Positions 41,293-53,326 of a stretch of DNA of 64,000 bases are shown piece by piece. Numbering within the stretch: the stretch's first letter is position 1; each line of letters starts with the position of its first letter. The notes beneath the pieces were generated by a model. It did no database searches and had not been told where the DNA came from. It saw nothing but the letters and a program-made list of their open reading frames with translations. This stretch comes from Guopingia tenuis (GTDB taxonomy: Bacteria; Bacillota; Clostridia; Christensenellales; Christensenellaceae): contig NZ_JACRSS010000003.1 of NCBI RefSeq assembly GCF_014384805.1, positions 124,001 to 188,000 of the forward strand, read 5' to 3'. The translations under genes were made by a program, and so were the position numbers.

Positions 41293-43263
41293 TTGGAAAA
41301 ATTTGTTCTGTGTTCCAAATATAAGCCCTCGGGAGACCAGCCGGCCGCCATCGCCGGGCTTTCCCAGGGCGTGAAGGACAATGTCAAGCATCAGGTCTGC
41401 CTGGGCGTCACGGGTTCGGGCAAGACCTTTACCATGGCCAACATCATCGAGCAGACCCAGCGCCCGGCGCTGATTCTCGCCCATAACAAGACGCTGGCCG
41501 CCCAGCTTTGCAGCGAATTCAAGGAGTTTTTCCCGCATAACGCCGTGGAATTCTTCGTGTCCTATTACGATTATTACCAGCCGGAGGCCTATATCGAAAA
41601 GCGCGATCTCTATATCGAAAAGGATTCCAGCATGAACGAGGAGATCGACCGGATGCGCCACAGCGCCACTTCCGCCCTTCTCGAGCGGCGGGATGTCATC
41701 GTTGTGGCCAGCGTGTCCTGTATCTATGGCATCGGCGACCCGGACGACTACAAAAACGCCACAGTCTCTCTGCGCACGGGCATGACCCTGGACCGGGATG
41801 AGCTGATCGACAAGCTGGTTTCCATCAACTTCACCCGGGGCGATATCGAGTTCACCCGGGGGACCTTCCGGGTCCGGGGCGATATTGTGGAAGTCTTTCC
41901 CATGGGCATGGCCGATAAGGCCACCCGCATCGAATTTTTCGGCGATGAGATCGACCGCATTCTGGAAGTGGACGCCCTCACGGGCAAACCCCTCCTCCAG
42001 GTCAGCTATACCATGATCTTCCCCGCCACCCACTATGCCGTGGGCCGGGAAAAGGTCCTGAACGCCCTGCCCCAGATCAAGGCGGATATGGTGGCCCAGG
42101 CCGAGCAGTTTAAGGCCGAGGGTAAGTTCATCGAAGCCGAGCGGATTTTGCAGCGGACTACCTATGACATGGAAATGTTGAAGGAAGTGGGCGGCTGCTC
42201 GGGAATCGAAAACTATTCCCGCTATTTCGACGGGCGCAAGGCCGGTGAGCCGCCCTTCACCCTCATGGACTTCTTTCCCGAGGACTATCTCCTGTTTGTG
42301 GACGAGTCCCATGTAACCCTGCCTCAGGTGCGGGGGATGTATAACGGCGACAGGGCCCGCAAGGATATGCTGGTGAAATACGGCTTCCGCCTGCCCGCCG
42401 CCCGGGACAACCGGCCCCTCACCTTTCCTGAATTCAACGACCGGATCAACCAGGCCATCTATTTCTCGGCCACGCCGGCGGAATATGAGCGGAATCTGGC
42501 GGGGAAGGACCATATCTTTGAACAGATCGTCCGGCCCACCGGCCTTCTCGATCCCAAGATATCCGTCCGGCCGGTGGAAAACCAGCTGGACGACCTGCTG
42601 GGCGAGATCAAGGCGACGGTTGCCAAGGGCTACAGCGTCCTTGTCACCACTCTCACCAAAAAACTGGCCGAGCGGCTGACGGATTACTACGCCGAAATGG
42701 GCATCCGCGTCAAATATATGCACTCGGATATCGACACCATGGAGCGCATTGAGATCATCCGGGGCCTGCGCTTAAAGGAATTTGATGTGCTGGTGGGCAT
42801 CAACCTCCTGCGGGAGGGTTTGGATATCCCGGAGGTAGCTCTGGTTGCCATTTTGGATGCGGATAAAGAAGGATTCCTCAGAAATGAAACCTCCCTGATC
42901 CAGACCATCGGCCGCGCCGCCCGCAACGCCGAAGGGCGCGTCATTCTCTATGCCGACGTGATGACCCGTTCCATCAAGAGCGCAATCTGCGAAACCGCCC
43001 GGCGGCGGACGCTGCAGAAGAAATATAACCGGGAACACGGCATTACCCCCACATCCATCTCCAAAGAAGTGGCTGCCAGCCTGGAAATGGCCAGCCAGGT
43101 GGCAGAAGAAGCCGGGGAAACCGCCCCGGCCATCGAGTTCGACCGGGAAAAGCGCATCGCCGTTTTGGAGGAGCAGATGCGCCAGGCCGCCAAGGAGCTG
43201 GAATTCGAGATTGCCGCCAAGCTGCGGGATGAGATCAAACAATTAAGAGACGAGGAGCAATAG
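41293..43263 (+). CDS. uvrB: Excinuclease ABC subunit B
   Basis: 656 aa, starting at a TTG 8 bases after AAGGAG. It has Walker A GVTGSGKT (about 38-45), the beta-hairpin YYDYYQPEAYI that probes DNA, helicase motifs including DESHVTLPQ and IGRAARNAEG, and a C-terminal UVR domain that binds UvrC. It verifies damage after loading by UvrA, encoded 7 bases downstream. Confidence 0.97.
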   Translation: MEKFVLCSKYKPSGDQPAAIAGLSQGVKDNVKHQVCLGVTGSGKTFTMANIIEQTQRPALILAHNKTLAAQLCSEFKEFFPHNAVEFFVSYYDYYQPEAYIEKRDLYIEKDSSMNEEIDRMRHSATSALLERRDVIVVASVSCIYGIGDPDDYKNATVSLRTGMTLDRDELIDKLVSINFTRGDIEFTRGTFRVRGDIVEVFPMGMADKATRIEFFGDEIDRILEVDALTGKPLLQVSYTMIFPATHYAVGREKVLNALPQIKADMVAQAEQFKAEGKFIEAERILQRTTYDMEMLKEVGGCSGIENYSRYFDGRKAGEPPFTLMDFFPEDYLLFVDESHVTLPQVRGMYNGDRARKDMLVKYGFRLPAARDNRPLTFPEFNDRINQAIYFSATPAEYERNLAGKDHIFEQIVRPTGLLDPKISVRPVENQLDDLLGEIKATVAKGYSVLVTTLTKKLAERLTDYYAEMGIRVKYMHSDIDTMERIEIIRGLRLKEFDVLVGINLLREGLDIPEVALVAILDADKEGFLRNETSLIQTIGRAARNAEGRVILYADVMTRSIKSAICETARRRTLQKKYNREHGITPTSISKEVAASLEMASQVAEEAGETAPAIEFDREKRIAVLEEQMRQAAKELEFEIAAKLRDEIKQLRDEEQ

Positions 43264-43270
43264 ACAATCC

Positions 43271-46135
<2,865 letters not shown>

Positions 46136-46619
46136 GCGCGTCTGCGGAAAGATATGCGGCAGTAAGGCAAATGAAATTGCCATATTTTCCGGTCGCCCGA
46201 AGATCTGCGATTTTATCCCGGCCAGTGGCAGAAATATCCGGGATACGTCCCGCGTATCCAGAGCAGAGCAAGCCGCAGCCAGCTTTGGCTTTGGAGGATT
46301 CTCCCATATGTGATTCGCTGCGCCTGGTGGCGGGAGCGGCTATTCCATCGCCTGGATTCCGGCTGGGGAGGCCTCAGATGCCCCGCGCAGAAATGCTATC
46401 CCAGCCGCTGCGGAGTCTGTGTGACTGCAACAAGTTTATCGTGCGGATTGCGGCAGTTTCCAAACTTCTCTCCTTGTGGGGATCAAAGCCGTCGCACAGC
46501 GGGGCTCCGCCGTCAGGGGTTATCCGCGTCTCTCCAGCCGGAAAGCTTCGTTTTTTGCGGAAAACCGCTGCATGATTGCAAAGTATTATGAGTGCATCCT
46601 TTATCTTTGCAGATATAGT
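46136..46619. other. Intergenic space with no supported gene
   Basis: About 480 bases after uvrA. Short open frames exist (such as 46171-46575) but none has a ribosome site or a recognisable product. It may be decayed sequence. Confidence 0.5.
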
Positions 46620-46833
46620 GGCAGCGTTATGACCTGCCGCCGAGGTGTTGAGTCACTTGCCGCCGCTCTGCTTTTCGCTCGGCAGTAATTTGCTTTCCTT
46701 GCCGGAACGGCGGCAGTGTCAGGGCCCACCGCCGAGGTGATGAATCATATGCCGCCGCTCTGTTTTTCGCTCGGCAGTAATTTGCTTTCCTTGCCGGAAC
46801 AGCGGCAGTGTCAGGGCCCACCGCCGAGGTGGA
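46620..46833. repeat. 92-bp tandem repeat, 2.3 copies
   Basis: Units start with GGCAG at 46620, 46712 and 46804, exactly 92 bases apart. Each contains CACCGCCGAGGTG (a perfect dyad in copies 2 and 3), GCCGCCGCTCTG and CTCGGCAGTAATTTGCTTTC. The third copy breaks off just after the dyad, 8 bases before the ribosome site of the next gene. Confidence 0.92.
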
Positions 46834-46847
46834 TATCAGGAGGAATT

Positions 46848-47834
46848 ATGAAAATATTGATTTTGACGTTAAAGGAGCGGGTAGAGCGGTTTTATGATCT
46901 CGCCTCTCTGCCCGCCTCCTATTCCCTGATGTTTGCCGGGGATGAGACAGATCCGTCCCGCCTCCTCTCTTTGGGGGAAGATGCAGATGTGATCTTTGCA
47001 GACGCCATCCGACCGGTGCCCCGGGAGCTGATCGAAAAGATGCCCCATCTGAAGCTCATCCATTCCGAGGGCGTCGGCTATGATAAAATCGACTGCGCCG
47101 CCGCCCGCGAGCGGGGCGTTTTCGTCTGCAACAATGCCGCCGCCAACAGCCAGGCGGTGGCCGAACAGGCTGTTTTGCTCATGCTGGCCTGTCTCCGCCG
47201 GACTGTAGAAGGCGACCGGATGGTTCGTGTCGGGCGGCAGATGGAGGCAAAAAGCACATGGAGCCTGGAGGGTATTCGGGAGCTATGGAGCTGCCGGGTG
47301 GGCCTCATCGGCCTTGGCGCCATTGGCAGGGAAACGGCCAAACGCCTGCGATCCTTTGACTGCCCGGTCTGTTATTACAGCCGGACGCGCCGCCTGGCAG
47401 AGGAAAACGCACTGGGCGTCACCTATGCGCCGCTGCCCCAGCTCCTTTCCCAATGCGATATCGTCAGCCTGCATCTTCCTTCCGCGCCGGATACTTTTCA
47501 GTTCATGAGCCGGGAGAATTTTCGCCAGATGAAGCCCGGCAGCATTCTCATCAATACTTCCCGGGGAGAGCTGATGGACGACAGTGCCCTCATCGCTGCG
47601 CTCCGATCCGGGCGACTTGCCGGGGCGGGGCTAGATACTCTCGCCCCCGAGCCCGTGTGCCCGGAGCATCCCCTTTTGCAGCTGGAGGAGCCATATGCCA
47701 GCCGGATTGTCTTTTCGCCCCATATTGGCGGCGTCACCGTCCAGGCATTCCGCTCCATGCACCGCTCGGTTTGGGAGAATATCCGCCGGATAGAGCAGGA
47801 CATGCGCCCGCTCCATATCGTAAACGGGCTGTAA
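46848..47834 (+). CDS. D-2-hydroxyacid dehydrogenase
   Basis: 328 aa from MKILILTLKE at 46848 behind AGGAGG. The NAD motif is GLIGLGAIGRETAKRL (about 149-164). The catalytic Arg is in INTSRGELMDD, and Glu and His in the C-terminal EPYASRIVFSPHIGG. The family covers D-lactate, glycerate, phosphoglycerate and related dehydrogenases; no ACT or other C-terminal domain is present, so the substrate is open. A tandem repeat abuts its ribosome site. Confidence 0.87.
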   Translation: MKILILTLKERVERFYDLASLPASYSLMFAGDETDPSRLLSLGEDADVIFADAIRPVPRELIEKMPHLKLIHSEGVGYDKIDCAAARERGVFVCNNAAANSQAVAEQAVLLMLACLRRTVEGDRMVRVGRQMEAKSTWSLEGIRELWSCRVGLIGLGAIGRETAKRLRSFDCPVCYYSRTRRLAEENALGVTYAPLPQLLSQCDIVSLHLPSAPDTFQFMSRENFRQMKPGSILINTSRGELMDDSALIAALRSGRLAGAGLDTLAPEPVCPEHPLLQLEEPYASRIVFSPHIGGVTVQAFRSMHRSVWENIRRIEQDMRPLHIVNGL

Positions 47835-47861
47835 CAAAACAGAAAAAACAGGTTTTCCTGC

Positions 47862-47894
47862 CGCGGCAAGAATTTACATTGCCGCGCTTTTTGT
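47862..47894 (+). terminator. Terminator after the 2-hydroxyacid dehydrogenase
   Basis: CGCGGCAA / TTGCCGCG stem followed by CTTTTTG. Confidence 0.85.
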
Positions 47895-47901
47895 TTATAA
47901 T
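47873..47901 (+). promoter_or_regulatory. Promoter of the yhhN-to-tadA cluster, embedded in the terminator
   Basis: TTTACA (in the terminator loop) and TATAAT are exactly 17 bases apart, with transcription expected about 25 bases before the next start region. Confidence 0.7.
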
Positions 47902-47934
47902 AGAAGCGGACAATTGAAGGAAGGTGTGTTTCAT

Positions 47935-48603
47935 ATGTTGGGTTGGGTCATTGCCATTTCGGCCCTTTTGCTTATTTTTTCTGTCTGTCTGATCGTCTCG
48001 GAATACCGCCATGGACCCCGGGAACGGTATATTTATAAAACCCTGGCAAGCCTCATGTTCGTCGCCCTGGGCGCCATCGGCCTCTATCTGCATCACTGGG
48101 AAGCTCTTCCCATCGTCCTGGGCCTTCTCTTTTCCTTTGGCGGGGATGGATTTCTGGCCCTCTATGACCATAAAAAGCATAATTATGATTTCTATCTGGG
48201 AATTGCAACCTTTTGCCTGGCCCAGATCGCCTATAGCTGGCACGCGCTGGAGGGAGGCTATACTATGTGGGAACCCCTGCTCCTGGCCATCGGGCTGACG
48301 GCGCTTGCCGCGGTTGGCATTCATCTGTTCCAGATGAAGCTTCGGGGCGGATTTCTGGCGGCAATTCTCGTCTATTCCCTGCTCCTCACCTTTGCATTCT
48401 CGGCGGCACTTTTCCGGTATTTCAAGGACCCCGGCCCGGCTACGCTGCTCCTGGCGGTGGGCAAGGCGCTGTTTCTGGCCTCGGATGTGTTCCTGCTCTT
48501 CAAATATTTCTATTCCCGTCCCCACCGCCATCTCACGGCCTGGAACCTGTCGACCTATTATGTGGCCCAGCTTCTGCTCTGCCTGAGCATCACGGCGGTC
48601 TGA
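47935..48603 (+). CDS. YhhN/TMEM86-family membrane protein (lysoplasmalogenase-like)
   Basis: 222 aa from MLGWVIAISA at 47935, about 10 bases after AAGGAAGG. Around eight hydrophobic helices; the family-type motifs FSFGGDGFLAL (Asp in helix) and AVGKALFLASDVFLLF are present. Characterised members hydrolyse lysoplasmalogens, which fits an anaerobe with plasmalogen lipids, but activity here is inferred. First gene of a six-gene run. Confidence 0.82.
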   Translation: MLGWVIAISALLLIFSVCLIVSEYRHGPRERYIYKTLASLMFVALGAIGLYLHHWEALPIVLGLLFSFGGDGFLALYDHKKHNYDFYLGIATFCLAQIAYSWHALEGGYTMWEPLLLAIGLTALAAVGIHLFQMKLRGGFLAAILVYSLLLTFAFSAALFRYFKDPGPATLLLAVGKALFLASDVFLLFKYFYSRPHRHLTAWNLSTYYVAQLLLCLSITAV

Positions 48604-48625
48604 CCCCAAGAAAGGAACCCTTGCC

Positions 48626-49237
48626 ATGAAAAAGCTCATTCCGCTCCTTTTGGTTTTGCTCCTGCTTTTTGCGGGATGTCAGGAAGCCTCTGTTTTGGAG
48701 GATGACCCCTCCACTCCGCTGGTTACCGTGGAAGGGGAAACCATTTTTACCGTGCAGGATCTCTCCTATCTCATGATCGAACAGGAGGTTTCCCATGAGG
48801 TTAAGGGCACCTCGCTGAAAACCGAAAAAGAAGTGTTTGAAGAGGCGGCGGAACAGCGCATCCTGGCCTATATCGCGGAAAAGCTGGGCGCTGCGGAGGA
48901 TCGCAGCTTCTGGGAGGAGGAATTCGATTCCCATATGGAAGAGATTCAGGATACGGATATCTATGCCGAAGAAAAGGAGCTTTCGGATACCCTGCAGGAA
49001 CGCCTGGGCATGGATGACGAGGCTTATAAGGACTGGACGGTGGAAAAAAATGTGGACGCCGCCAGCGCCGAAAACCTCATCGACGAGATCACCAACGATT
49101 ATCAGACCATTCTGGATCCCGTGGAGCTGGAGGAAAACACACGGAAAAACCTGGAGGCGCTGGCGGAAATGTATGACGCCCGCATTCAGTATCCCGGCTT
49201 ATCCGAGGAAAAGCGCACCTTCCTCCATGTCCTTTAA
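48626..49237 (+). CDS. Lipoprotein with a SurA-N-like region
   Basis: 203 aa with a lipoprotein signal peptide; lipobox LFAGC puts the lipidated Cys at 18. The mature part is acidic and helical (VSHEVKGTSLKTEKEVFEEA ... EEFDSHMEEI), similar in pattern to the N-terminal chaperone part of SurA/PrsA proteins but lacking a rotamase domain. Exposed on the outer face of the membrane. Function unknown. It lies 22 bases after yhhN behind AAAGGAA. Confidence 0.8.
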   Translation: MKKLIPLLLVLLLLFAGCQEASVLEDDPSTPLVTVEGETIFTVQDLSYLMIEQEVSHEVKGTSLKTEKEVFEEAAEQRILAYIAEKLGAAEDRSFWEEEFDSHMEEIQDTDIYAEEKELSDTLQERLGMDDEAYKDWTVEKNVDAASAENLIDEITNDYQTILDPVELEENTRKNLEALAEMYDARIQYPGLSEEKRTFLHVL

Positions 49238-49252
49238 GAGGAGGCGGACTTC

Positions 49253-50053
49253 ATGGCGGCATCACTTCGCGATCTGCAATGCTTTATTTTTGATATGGAC
49301 GGCACCATCAACCTGGGGGAAACGCCCATCGACGGCGCAAAGGATCTCATCTCTTTTCTTCAGACCCGGCGCATCCCCTTTTTCTTTTTCACCAACAATT
49401 CCTCTGCTTCGCCGGAGGCTTATGTGGAAAAGCTGCAGCGGCTGGGTTTTTCCGGCATCGGGCGGGAACAGATCGTTACCTCCGGCGACGTGATGGCGCA
49501 TTTTCTCAAGCAGAAATTTTCCCATCCCCATATCTATCTGGCCGGGACCCCGTCTCTTGCAAAGCAGCTCCGGGAACAGGGAATCGCCCTGCTTCCTCCG
49601 GATACCCCCTCGGCGGATGCAGTGGTGATCGGCTTTGACACGACCTTTTCCTTTGAAAAGGCCACGGTTGCCTGCCGTCTCATTGCCGCGGGCGTTCCCT
49701 TTTTCGCCACCAACATCGACCGGGTCTGTCCCCTGGAGGCCGGGGCCTTTCTCCCCGACTGCGGCTCGATCTGCGCCATGCTGGAGCATGCCACCGGCGT
49801 CGCGCCCAAATTCGTGGGCAAACCCTTTGCGGAAACTGTGGATTATATTTTGGCCAAGGCGGGAACCCCGCCGGAACGGACGGCTATGGTGGGGGATCGG
49901 CTGTATACCGACATCGCCACGGCAAAAAACGGCGGCATTGTGGGCATTGCCGTCCTTTCGGGGGAGATCAGCCAGGCGGATATCGACGCCTCCCCCATTC
50001 AGCCGGATTACACCCTTTTTAGTGTCAAGGAGCTATATGAAGCCATTCGATAA
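49253..50053 (+). CDS. HAD-IIA hydrolase (NagD/phosphoglycolate phosphatase-like)
   Basis: 266 aa. HAD motif I is FIFDMDGTINLG (11-22), motif II FFFTNNSS (45-52), motif III Lys in KFVGKPF, motif IV VGDRLYTDIATAKNGG. The large C2 cap is that of the NagD group, which dephosphorylates sugar and nucleotide monophosphates. The start follows AGAGGAGG. It is in line with fbp, so a sugar-phosphate substrate is plausible. Confidence 0.9.
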   Translation: MAASLRDLQCFIFDMDGTINLGETPIDGAKDLISFLQTRRIPFFFFTNNSSASPEAYVEKLQRLGFSGIGREQIVTSGDVMAHFLKQKFSHPHIYLAGTPSLAKQLREQGIALLPPDTPSADAVVIGFDTTFSFEKATVACRLIAAGVPFFATNIDRVCPLEAGAFLPDCGSICAMLEHATGVAPKFVGKPFAETVDYILAKAGTPPERTAMVGDRLYTDIATAKNGGIVGIAVLSGEISQADIDASPIQPDYTLFSVKELYEAIR

Positions 50054-50065
50054 AAGGAGAAACAT

Positions 50066-52051
50066 ATGACGACCATCAAACAAGAGCTGAAGGACGACAA
50101 GCGGTATTTGAGCCTGCTGGCCCGGGAATATCCCAACATCCAGGCCGCCTGCACGGAGATCATCAACCTCCAGGCCATCTTGAACCTGCCCAAGGGCACC
50201 GAGCATTTTATGAGCGATATCCACGGGGAGGACGAAGCCTTTCTCCATATCCTGAACAATGCCTCCGGCGTCATCAAGGAAAAGATCGATATGGTCTATG
50301 CCAACACCATGGGCGCGGAGGAACGCAAGAGCCTCGCGGCTCTCATCTATTACCCCGAACGCAAGCTGGATGAGATCGCCCGTTCCGGCATCGATATGGC
50401 GGACTGGTATCGCGTCACGCTGCATCGGCTCATCGAGGTTTGCAGCGCCGTCACCTCCAAATACACCCGGTCCAAGGTGCGCAAGGCGCTTCCCAAGGAT
50501 TTTGAATATATCATCGACGAGCTGCTCAACGTCAACGGATATGACCGCAACAAGGAGCAATATTACGAGAATATCATTGCCTCCATCATCGATGTAGACC
50601 GTTCAGAGGCGTTTATTGTCGCCCTGTGTGACCTGATTAAGCGCATGGCGGTCGACCGTCTGCATATCGTCGGCGATATTTTTGACCGCGGCCCCCATGC
50701 GGACGTGATTCTAGATCGGCTGATGGATCATCATTCCGTGGATATCGAATGGGGCAACCACGATGTTCTCTGGATGGGGGCTGCGGCCGGCAGCCCGGTC
50801 TGCATCGCCACCGTTCTCAACAATTCCATGCAGTACAGCAACCTGGATATCATCGAAAACGCCTATGGCATCAACCTGCTTCCTTTGGCGCTGTTTGCCA
50901 CGGATACCTATGCGGAAGCCGGCGTTTTCGCTCCCAAAATGCCCCCCAAGGATCATTATACGCCCCGGGACTATGAGCTGATCTCCAAAATGCACAAGGC
51001 CATCATGGTCATCCAGTTCAAACTGGAGTGTCAGGTTATTGCCCGGCATCCGGAATACCGCATGGACGACCGCGCCATGCTCACCCGCATCGACTATTCC
51101 TCCATGGAGATTGAAATTGACGGGAAACGCTATCCCTTGAAAGACAGCGATTTTCCCACCATTGATCCCGTGAACCCCGCGCGTCTCACATCGGAGGAAC
51201 AGGAAGTGATGGATGCTCTGATCACCTCCTTTATGAACTGCGAAAAGCTCCAGCGGCACACCCGCTTTCTCTATGCTGAAGGCAGCATCTATCTGCGCTT
51301 CAATGGAAATCTCCTGTTCCATGGCTGCATTCCCTCCGCGCCGGACGGCAGCTTCCTCTCCTTCCCCTTTGAGGGAAAGGAGCTTTCAGGAAAGGAATTT
51401 CTCGATTTTGCCGATTCCTTGGCCCGCCAGGGCTATTCCGCCGAGGAGCATTCCCCCGAGCGGGAGGCCGGGCAGGATTTTCTCTGGTTCCTATGGTGCG
51501 GACGCAATTCTCCCATTTTCGGTCGGGATCATATCGCTACCTTCGAGCGCATGCTCATCGACGATCCGTCCACCTGGGCAGAGGAGAAAAACCCCTATTA
51601 CCTGCTCTATAACGATCAGGCCTATTGCGAGCGCATCCTCCGGGAGTTCTCCATTGATTTCCCCGAATCCCGCATCATCAACGGCCATGTGCCCGTGAAG
51701 GTGAAGGAGGGGGAAGGGCCGGTGAAGGCCGGCGGCAAGCTCATTGTCATCGACGGCGGCTTCTGCCGGGCCTATCAGAAATATACCGGCATCGCCGGAT
51801 ACACCATGTTTTTCAGCTCCCATGGCATCCGTATCGCAGCCCATCAGCCCTTTGAGAGCCTGGAAAGCGCCATTCGGGACAATACGGATATCCAGTCCAC
51901 CACAGTCATATCCGAAAATTTCCGGGAGCGGGTCTATGTTTCGGATACGGATATAGGCCGCAGCATCAAGGATAAAATTGCCGATCTCAAAAAGCTCCTG
52001 GCGGCTTATCGTTTGGGCATTCTGACAGAAAGGACGAAAAAATCCTATTAA
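50066..52051 (+). CDS. fbp: Fructose-1,6-bisphosphatase, class III
   Basis: 661 aa, the normal size of the Firmicutes class III enzyme. Metallophosphatase motifs are SDIHGEDEAFLH (49-60), VGDIFDRGPHAD and WGNHDVLWMG, with late His-containing NGHVPVK and SSHGIRIAAHQP. It dephosphorylates fructose-1,6-bisphosphate in gluconeogenesis. The ribosome site is AAAAGGAG. It is followed without any gap by a small lipoprotein gene. Confidence 0.97.
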   Translation: MTTIKQELKDDKRYLSLLAREYPNIQAACTEIINLQAILNLPKGTEHFMSDIHGEDEAFLHILNNASGVIKEKIDMVYANTMGAEERKSLAALIYYPERKLDEIARSGIDMADWYRVTLHRLIEVCSAVTSKYTRSKVRKALPKDFEYIIDELLNVNGYDRNKEQYYENIIASIIDVDRSEAFIVALCDLIKRMAVDRLHIVGDIFDRGPHADVILDRLMDHHSVDIEWGNHDVLWMGAAAGSPVCIATVLNNSMQYSNLDIIENAYGINLLPLALFATDTYAEAGVFAPKMPPKDHYTPRDYELISKMHKAIMVIQFKLECQVIARHPEYRMDDRAMLTRIDYSSMEIEIDGKRYPLKDSDFPTIDPVNPARLTSEEQEVMDALITSFMNCEKLQRHTRFLYAEGSIYLRFNGNLLFHGCIPSAPDGSFLSFPFEGKELSGKEFLDFADSLARQGYSAEEHSPEREAGQDFLWFLWCGRNSPIFGRDHIATFERMLIDDPSTWAEEKNPYYLLYNDQAYCERILREFSIDFPESRIINGHVPVKVKEGEGPVKAGGKLIVIDGGFCRAYQKYTGIAGYTMFFSSHGIRIAAHQPFESLESAIRDNTDIQSTTVISENFRERVYVSDTDIGRSIKDKIADLKKLLAAYRLGILTERTKKSY

Positions 52052-52489
52052 ATGCGCAAAAAAGTGACATTTCCGCAAAAACTATACGGTTGTTTCCTCC
52101 TGTTCGCCGTCCTGCTGTTGCTGGGCGCCTGCGCTCCCAGCGCCGCTGTTCTCTATGAGAACTATTTTGACGAACTGGATATTGAAAACCGCTGCAACGA
52201 TGCCGCTGCGGCGCTGGACGCCGGCCATATCACCCTCTGGCTCAAGGGAGAGATCCGGGCCATCGTCAAGGATCTGCGTTCTATCCCCACCGGCGACCCC
52301 ATGCTCACCGAGATCAACGATACCTTCATCCGCAGCGCCAATCTGCTGATGGATTGCTATGAGGCCCAGCAAACGGGGGATCTCTATGCCGCGGATAAGG
52401 CATTCACCACGGCCAAGGTGGAATATGCCAATGCCAACAACGCCCTGAATGCCTATAAACGCCAGCTTTCCCGGGAGGACAGTGTATGA
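52052..52489 (+). CDS. Small lipoprotein of unknown function
   Basis: 145 aa. Signal peptide KLYGCFLLFAVLLLLGACAP with lipobox LGAC (Cys27). The mature part is a helical domain without recognised family. The start codon follows the fbp stop directly (TAAATG), so it is probably translated by ribosomes finishing fbp. Its stop overlaps the tadA start (ATGA). Confidence 0.8.
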   Translation: MRKKVTFPQKLYGCFLLFAVLLLLGACAPSAAVLYENYFDELDIENRCNDAAAALDAGHITLWLKGEIRAIVKDLRSIPTGDPMLTEINDTFIRSANLLMDCYEAQQTGDLYAADKAFTTAKVEYANANNALNAYKRQLSREDSV

Positions 52490-52944
52490 ATCCCCATGAA
52501 CTCTATATGCGCGCCGCTCTCAAGCAGGCGGAAGCAGCCCGCCGCAAGGATGAAGTCCCCGTTGGGGCTGTCATCGTCCAGGACGGGAAAATCATCGCCC
52601 GGGGCCACAACACCCGGGAAAGCGGAAAAAATCCCTGCGCCCATGCGGAGCTGTTGGCAATCGTCCGGGCCGCAAAAAAAGTGGGCGGCTGGCGGCTCAC
52701 AGGCTGCACGCTCTATGTCACCCTCGAGCCATGCCCCATGTGCGCCGGGGCCATCGTCAATTCCCGGCTGGATGCCGTATATTTTGGCGCCTACGACCCT
52801 AAAGCGGGGGCGCTGGGAAGCCTTTGCGATTTAAACGCCATCGGCCTGAATCACCGTTTCGCCGTGGAGGGCGGCGTTCTCGAAGGCGAATGTGCGCAGA
52901 TCCTGAAAGAGTATTTCGCGGGCAAACGAAAAAAACGCAGGTAA
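52486..52944 (+). CDS. tadA: tRNA-specific adenosine deaminase
   Basis: 152 aa. Zinc site: HAE (His53, catalytic Glu55) and PCPMC (Cys83, Cys86), with the N-terminal VPVGAVIVQDGKIIARGHN. It converts A34 of tRNA-Arg(ACG) to inosine so that CGU, CGC and CGA can be read. That tRNA is encoded at 10718-10794. The start ATG overlaps the preceding stop; the C-terminus is a basic KRKKRR. Confidence 0.95.
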   Translation: MNPHELYMRAALKQAEAARRKDEVPVGAVIVQDGKIIARGHNTRESGKNPCAHAELLAIVRAAKKVGGWRLTGCTLYVTLEPCPMCAGAIVNSRLDAVYFGAYDPKAGALGSLCDLNAIGLNHRFAVEGGVLEGECAQILKEYFAGKRKKRR

Positions 52945-52960
52945 CACCTGCGTTTTTTAT
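52931..52960 (+). terminator. Terminator after tadA
   Basis: AAAACGCAGGT / ACCTGCGTTTT stem with a TT run; the tadA stop codon lies in the hairpin. Confidence 0.9.
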
Positions 52961-53270
52961 TTCCAGGGAAATCTTTAGGGGCAAGACCTTGGGGCCTTTT
53001 GAAAAAGTCCCCAAACCCCAAAACTTTTTGGGCGGATGCTCCCGCATCCGCAGGGGGGGAAACTTTCGGTACCCATTGCTTCTCCATACCTTCACCGATT
53101 CTCTTCACAAATTTTATTTTGAAAACACAAATTCAAAATTTGCAGACAAGTATTCCCTCTTTCCTTTTTCCATTTCGGGTGGCTTCCGTTCATTATCTTC
53201 TGAAGGGTTCTGCCCTTTGAAAAACTTCCGGAGCTCCGAAATTTTTGCGGAAAGGCGAGTCCGTGGAATG
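52961..53270. repeat. Intergenic region with two related hairpin-forming segments
   Basis: Segments at about 52996-53035 (CCTTTTGAAAAAGTCC ... CCAAAACTTTTTGGGCGG) and 53214-53255 (CCTTTGAAAAACTTCC ... CCGAAATTTTTGCGGAAAGG) share the same outline, 218 bases apart. They look like copies of one intergenic repeat family. No gene seen. Confidence 0.5.
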
Positions 53271-53312
53271 CAAAAAAAAGAGGACGGGAGCCTCCCATCC
53301 TCTTCTTTTTTC
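53271..53312 (-). terminator. Terminator of the panT-coaX-hom operon
   Basis: GAGGATGGGAG / CTCCCGTCCTC stem followed on the minus strand by TTTTTTTTG; it may also stop plus-strand transcription. Confidence 0.85.
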
Positions 53313-53326
53313 ATATTATCCCGCTA

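Noticed and set aside
46171..46575. 134-codon open frame after uvrA
   Set aside because: No ribosome site, no family resemblance, Pro/Ser/Arg-rich product typical of chance frames.
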